Assembly (NCBI GenBank): GCA_031286615.1
Contig: JAITUA010000007.1
Location: forward strand, 62,001-126,000
Reading direction: 5' to 3'
Length of the DNA: 64,000 bases
Source of the DNA: Chryseobacterium sp.
GTDB taxonomy: Bacteria; Bacteroidota; Bacteroidia; Flavobacteriales; Weeksellaceae
The first letter of the stretch is position 1; each line of letters opens with the position of its first letter. This document shows positions 62,417 to 64,000 of the stretch, piece by piece. The notes beneath the pieces were generated by a model, which had not been told where the DNA came from, did not search any database, and saw only the letters and a list, made by a program, of their open reading frames with translations. Position numbers and translations under genes: made by a program.

Positions 62417-62450
62417 AAAATGTCGGATATAAAAATATTCGACATTTTTT
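62417..62450 (+). terminator. Terminator of the Crp/Fnr gene
   Basis: AAAATGTCGGATAT (62417-62430) pairs with ATATTCGACATTTT (62435-62448), with one mismatch around an AAAA loop. A run of Ts follows. It lies 20 bases after the stop of the Crp/Fnr gene. Confidence 0.85.
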
Positions 62451-62522
62451 TGTCGGAAACACTTTTATTAAACTAGTTCCTTATGTTCATAGTTCTGAAT
62501 TTTGTCATGGAAATAAAAAAGG

Positions 62523-62603
62523 ATGAACATTTTTAAAATATTAACGACAGCAGCACTAATGAACTCTATAGTCACTTTTAAAGATTATCGGCAGTGCACA
62601 TAG
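62523..62603 (+). pseudogene. Signal-peptide-like gene fragment
   Basis: A 26-residue ORF starts MNIFKILTTAALMNSIVTF, which looks like the beginning of a Sec signal peptide, and then stops within eight codons. It lies after the Crp/Fnr terminator and ends just before the HxlR gene. It may be the 5' remnant of an exported-protein gene removed by a deletion. The call is weak because of its size. Confidence 0.25.
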
Positions 62604-62618
62604 CCAATGAGACAGGAG

Positions 62619-62978
62619 CTATTTTTCCGTCTGTCTCAAAATTACGTTTCGCAGACGTTTTTCATGTTCATCGCCCCAATTACCTAAAGCCAAAATAACA
62701 GGAATTAAAGTCTTACCAAAATCTGTTAAACTGTATTCTACTTTGGGTGGTACGATTGGATAAACTTTTTTTGTGATCAATTCGTGTTCTTCTAATTCTT
62801 TCATCTGTATATTCAAAACCCTGCGTGAAGCGTCGGGGATTTTACGCTGGAGTTCGCTTGGACGCTTGTGGCCCTCGTTAATAAACCACAGCAAACGGAT
62901 TTTCCATTTCCCATAAAGTACTTCACCAATCAAATCAAGGCCACAATTTAGGTTCAAAGGAATTTTTCGCTTATACAT
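62619..62978 (-). CDS. HxlR family winged-helix regulator
   Basis: A 119-residue HxlR protein from ATG 62978. The family core is intact: LDLIGEVLYGKWKIRLLWFI, then RPSELQRKIPDASRRVLNIQMKELEEHELI and YSLTDFGKTLIPVI. In-frame ATG at 63089 would add 37 unconserved residues and reach almost to the divergent SDR start, so it is rejected. A TACATTTG box only 5 bases upstream (62983-62990) would give a nearly leaderless transcript. It is divergent from the SDR gene, which it probably controls, as is usual for HxlR-oxidoreductase pairs. Confidence 0.9.
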   Translation of the reverse strand: MYKRKIPLNLNCGLDLIGEVLYGKWKIRLLWFINEGHKRPSELQRKIPDASRRVLNIQMKELEEHELITKKVYPIVPPKVEYSLTDFGKTLIPVILALGNWGDEHEKRLRNVILRQTEK

Positions 62979-63012
62979 TTTGCAAATGTAGCGCAATGCT
63001 TTAAAACTAACA

Positions 63013-63034
63013 ATAGGGAGGAATTTATCCCTAT
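63013..63034. promoter_or_regulatory. Palindrome between hxlR-like and SDR genes, operator candidate
   Basis: ATAGGGA (63013-63019) and TCCCTAT (63028-63034) form a perfect 7-bp inverted repeat with eight bases between, centred in the divergent promoter region, 35-56 bases before the regulator ATG. It suits a dimeric HxlR protein. Confidence 0.45.
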
Positions 63035-63100
63035 GCAATTCTATTTTCCGTACTTGCAAGAACTCAACATACTTCTCAACTTTGTACAAAATATTAGTAA

Positions 63101-63895
63101 ATGGAACATGAATTTAATTTCAACAATGAGCTGCAAAATAAAATTGCACTCGTAACAGGCGGGACAAAAGGGACAGGAAAAGCCATTGCCGAAAGATTAT
63201 TAAACGCTGGTGCAACAGTCATCATCACAGCAAGAAACGCTCCCGAAAAACCTGATGAAAACCTGCATTTTATTTCCGCCGATTTAAGCAAATCCGAAGG
63301 AACAAAAAAAGTGGTTTCGGAAGTTTTACAAAAATTTGGGAAACTGGATATTTTGATAAACACTTTAGGAGGCTCTGAAGCCCCGGGAGGAGGTTTTGCT
63401 GTTTTAAATGACGAAGACTGGGAACATTCCATACAGACCAATTTGCTGGCTCCTGTCCGTTTAGACAGAGGATTTTTACCACAAATGATAAACCGAAAAA
63501 GTGGCGTTATCATTCACATTGCCTCTATTCAGGGGAAATTACCTTTATATGATTCCACTTTGCCTTATGCTGCGGCAAAAGCCGGTTTAATTAACTACAG
63601 CAAAGGTTTATCAAAAGAAGTTTCACCAAAAGGTGTAAGAGTTTTAACGGTATCACCGGGCTGGATTATGACAACTTCAGCAACAAGAATGATGGAACGT
63701 ATTGCTGAAAGTTCAAATACGACGGTAGAACAAGCCACACAAAGTGTAATGGACGCATTGGGTGGAATACCAATGGGCAGACCTGCAGAACCCACAGAAA
63801 TCGCCGAACTGGTTGGCTTCCTTTCTTCGCCGAGAGCGGATTATTTATCCGGTACTGAATTTGTAATTGACGGTGGCACAATTCCAACAACCTAA
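63101..63895 (+). CDS. Short-chain dehydrogenase/reductase (SDR)
   Basis: A 264-residue classical SDR. The NAD(P) loop TGGTKGTGKAIAE lies near 19-31 (TGxxxGxG), NTLGGSEA replaces the NNAG motif near 86, the active-site serine is in HIASIQG (about 141-147), and YAAAKAG holds the YxxxK pair near 156-160. The C-terminal LSGTEFVIDGG is typical. The substrate is unknown; an arginine after the loop region (ITARNAP) suggests NADPH use. It is divergent from an HxlR regulator and followed 9 bases later by a DUF1330 gene, together a likely small stress-response unit. Confidence 0.93.
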   Translation: MEHEFNFNNELQNKIALVTGGTKGTGKAIAERLLNAGATVIITARNAPEKPDENLHFISADLSKSEGTKKVVSEVLQKFGKLDILINTLGGSEAPGGGFAVLNDEDWEHSIQTNLLAPVRLDRGFLPQMINRKSGVIIHIASIQGKLPLYDSTLPYAAAKAGLINYSKGLSKEVSPKGVRVLTVSPGWIMTTSATRMMERIAESSNTTVEQATQSVMDALGGIPMGRPAEPTEIAELVGFLSSPRADYLSGTEFVIDGGTIPTT

Positions 63896-63904
63896 TAAAA
63901 AACT

Positions 63905-64000
63905 ATGCCAGCATATATTGTATTTACCAGAATAAAAACGCTCAACATAAAAGAGTTAGAAATATATTGGGCAATGATTCAGGAAACAATGAAAGGATAT
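63905..64000 (+). CDS. DUF1330-like protein, N-terminal part (cut by window end)
   Basis: The frame from ATG 63905 stays open to the window end and gives MPAYIVFTRIKTLNIKEL followed by a short helix (EIYWAMIQETMKGY). Start and spacing fit DUF1330 proteins, which are small dimeric ferredoxin-like-fold proteins of about 95 residues. It lies 9 bases after the SDR stop and is probably co-transcribed with it. The assignment rests on 32 residues. Confidence 0.6.
   Translation, partial: MPAYIVFTRIKTLNIKELEIYWAMIQETMKGY

Noticed and set aside
63087-63089. ATG at 63089 as start of the HxlR gene
   Set aside because: It would add 37 unconserved residues, cover the operator palindrome and nearly touch the divergent SDR start codon.

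Overview
The window reads as chromosomal DNA of a Bacteroidota member, most likely a Chryseobacterium-like flavobacterium. The evidence is AT-rich coding DNA with few Shine-Dalgarno sites, promoter boxes of the TAnnTTTG type, two secreted proteins with type IX secretion (T9SS) sorting tails, three Crp/Fnr regulators of the short Bacteroidetes kind, and familiar flavobacterial hypothetical proteins. No tRNA, rRNA, CRISPR array, transposase or phage gene was seen.

Layout. 1-4.6 kb: small redox, efflux and regulatory genes (Crp/Fnr fragment, saccharopine dehydrogenase-like protein, flavodoxin-fold reductase, siderophore-interacting-like FAD protein, AraC regulator, LysE exporter). 4.8-7.5 kb: a four-gene sensory operon ending in a HisKA_3 kinase and a LuxR-type response regulator. 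7.6-12.1 kb, minus strand: an R-body (reb) locus with five near-identical tandem RebB-like genes, up to three divergent RebB-like genes and three unrecognised accessory genes. Two unrecognised genes stand divergently at 12.6-14.2 kb. 14.3-21.8 kb: ordinary chromosomal genes (CPBP protease, XRE membrane regulator, beta-lactamase-fold hydrolase, Crp/Fnr, GNAT, lipoprotein, epoxide hydrolase-like enzyme, acyltransferase).

22.0-31.4 kb is a defence island. It starts with an array of about 168-bp palindromic repeats interrupted by a GIY-YIG nuclease gene. McrC and McrB follow, then a decayed gene with no start codon, then a type II restriction-modification cassette: Vsr-like nickase, small B3-like DNA-binding protein, cytosine-5 methyltransferase and restriction enzyme. 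The last repeat unit supplies the final codons of McrC.

32.1-50.0 kb is one minus-strand operon of eight genes. Two PUFA-synthase-like megasynthases (ER-like/KS/AT/ACP/ACP/KR and KS/AT/DH/PPTase) are followed by a discrete ACP, an alpha/beta hydrolase, a protein with two glycosyltransferase domains, two HxxxD acyltransferases and a small membrane protein. The set suggests an acylated glycosylated polyketide or unusual lipid; the product is inferred, not known. A long leader precedes the first gene and holds a small ORF that copies the first 20 or so codons of that gene.

50.9-59.3 kb: secreted glutaminase, a 1629-residue T9SS-exported surface protein with PKD/Ig-like repeats, and a second T9SS protein. 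59.4-64.0 kb: DUF1826 protein, TetR-esterase pair with a visible operator, Crp/Fnr regulator, HxlR regulator divergent from an SDR oxidoreductase, and the start of a DUF1330 gene cut by the window end.
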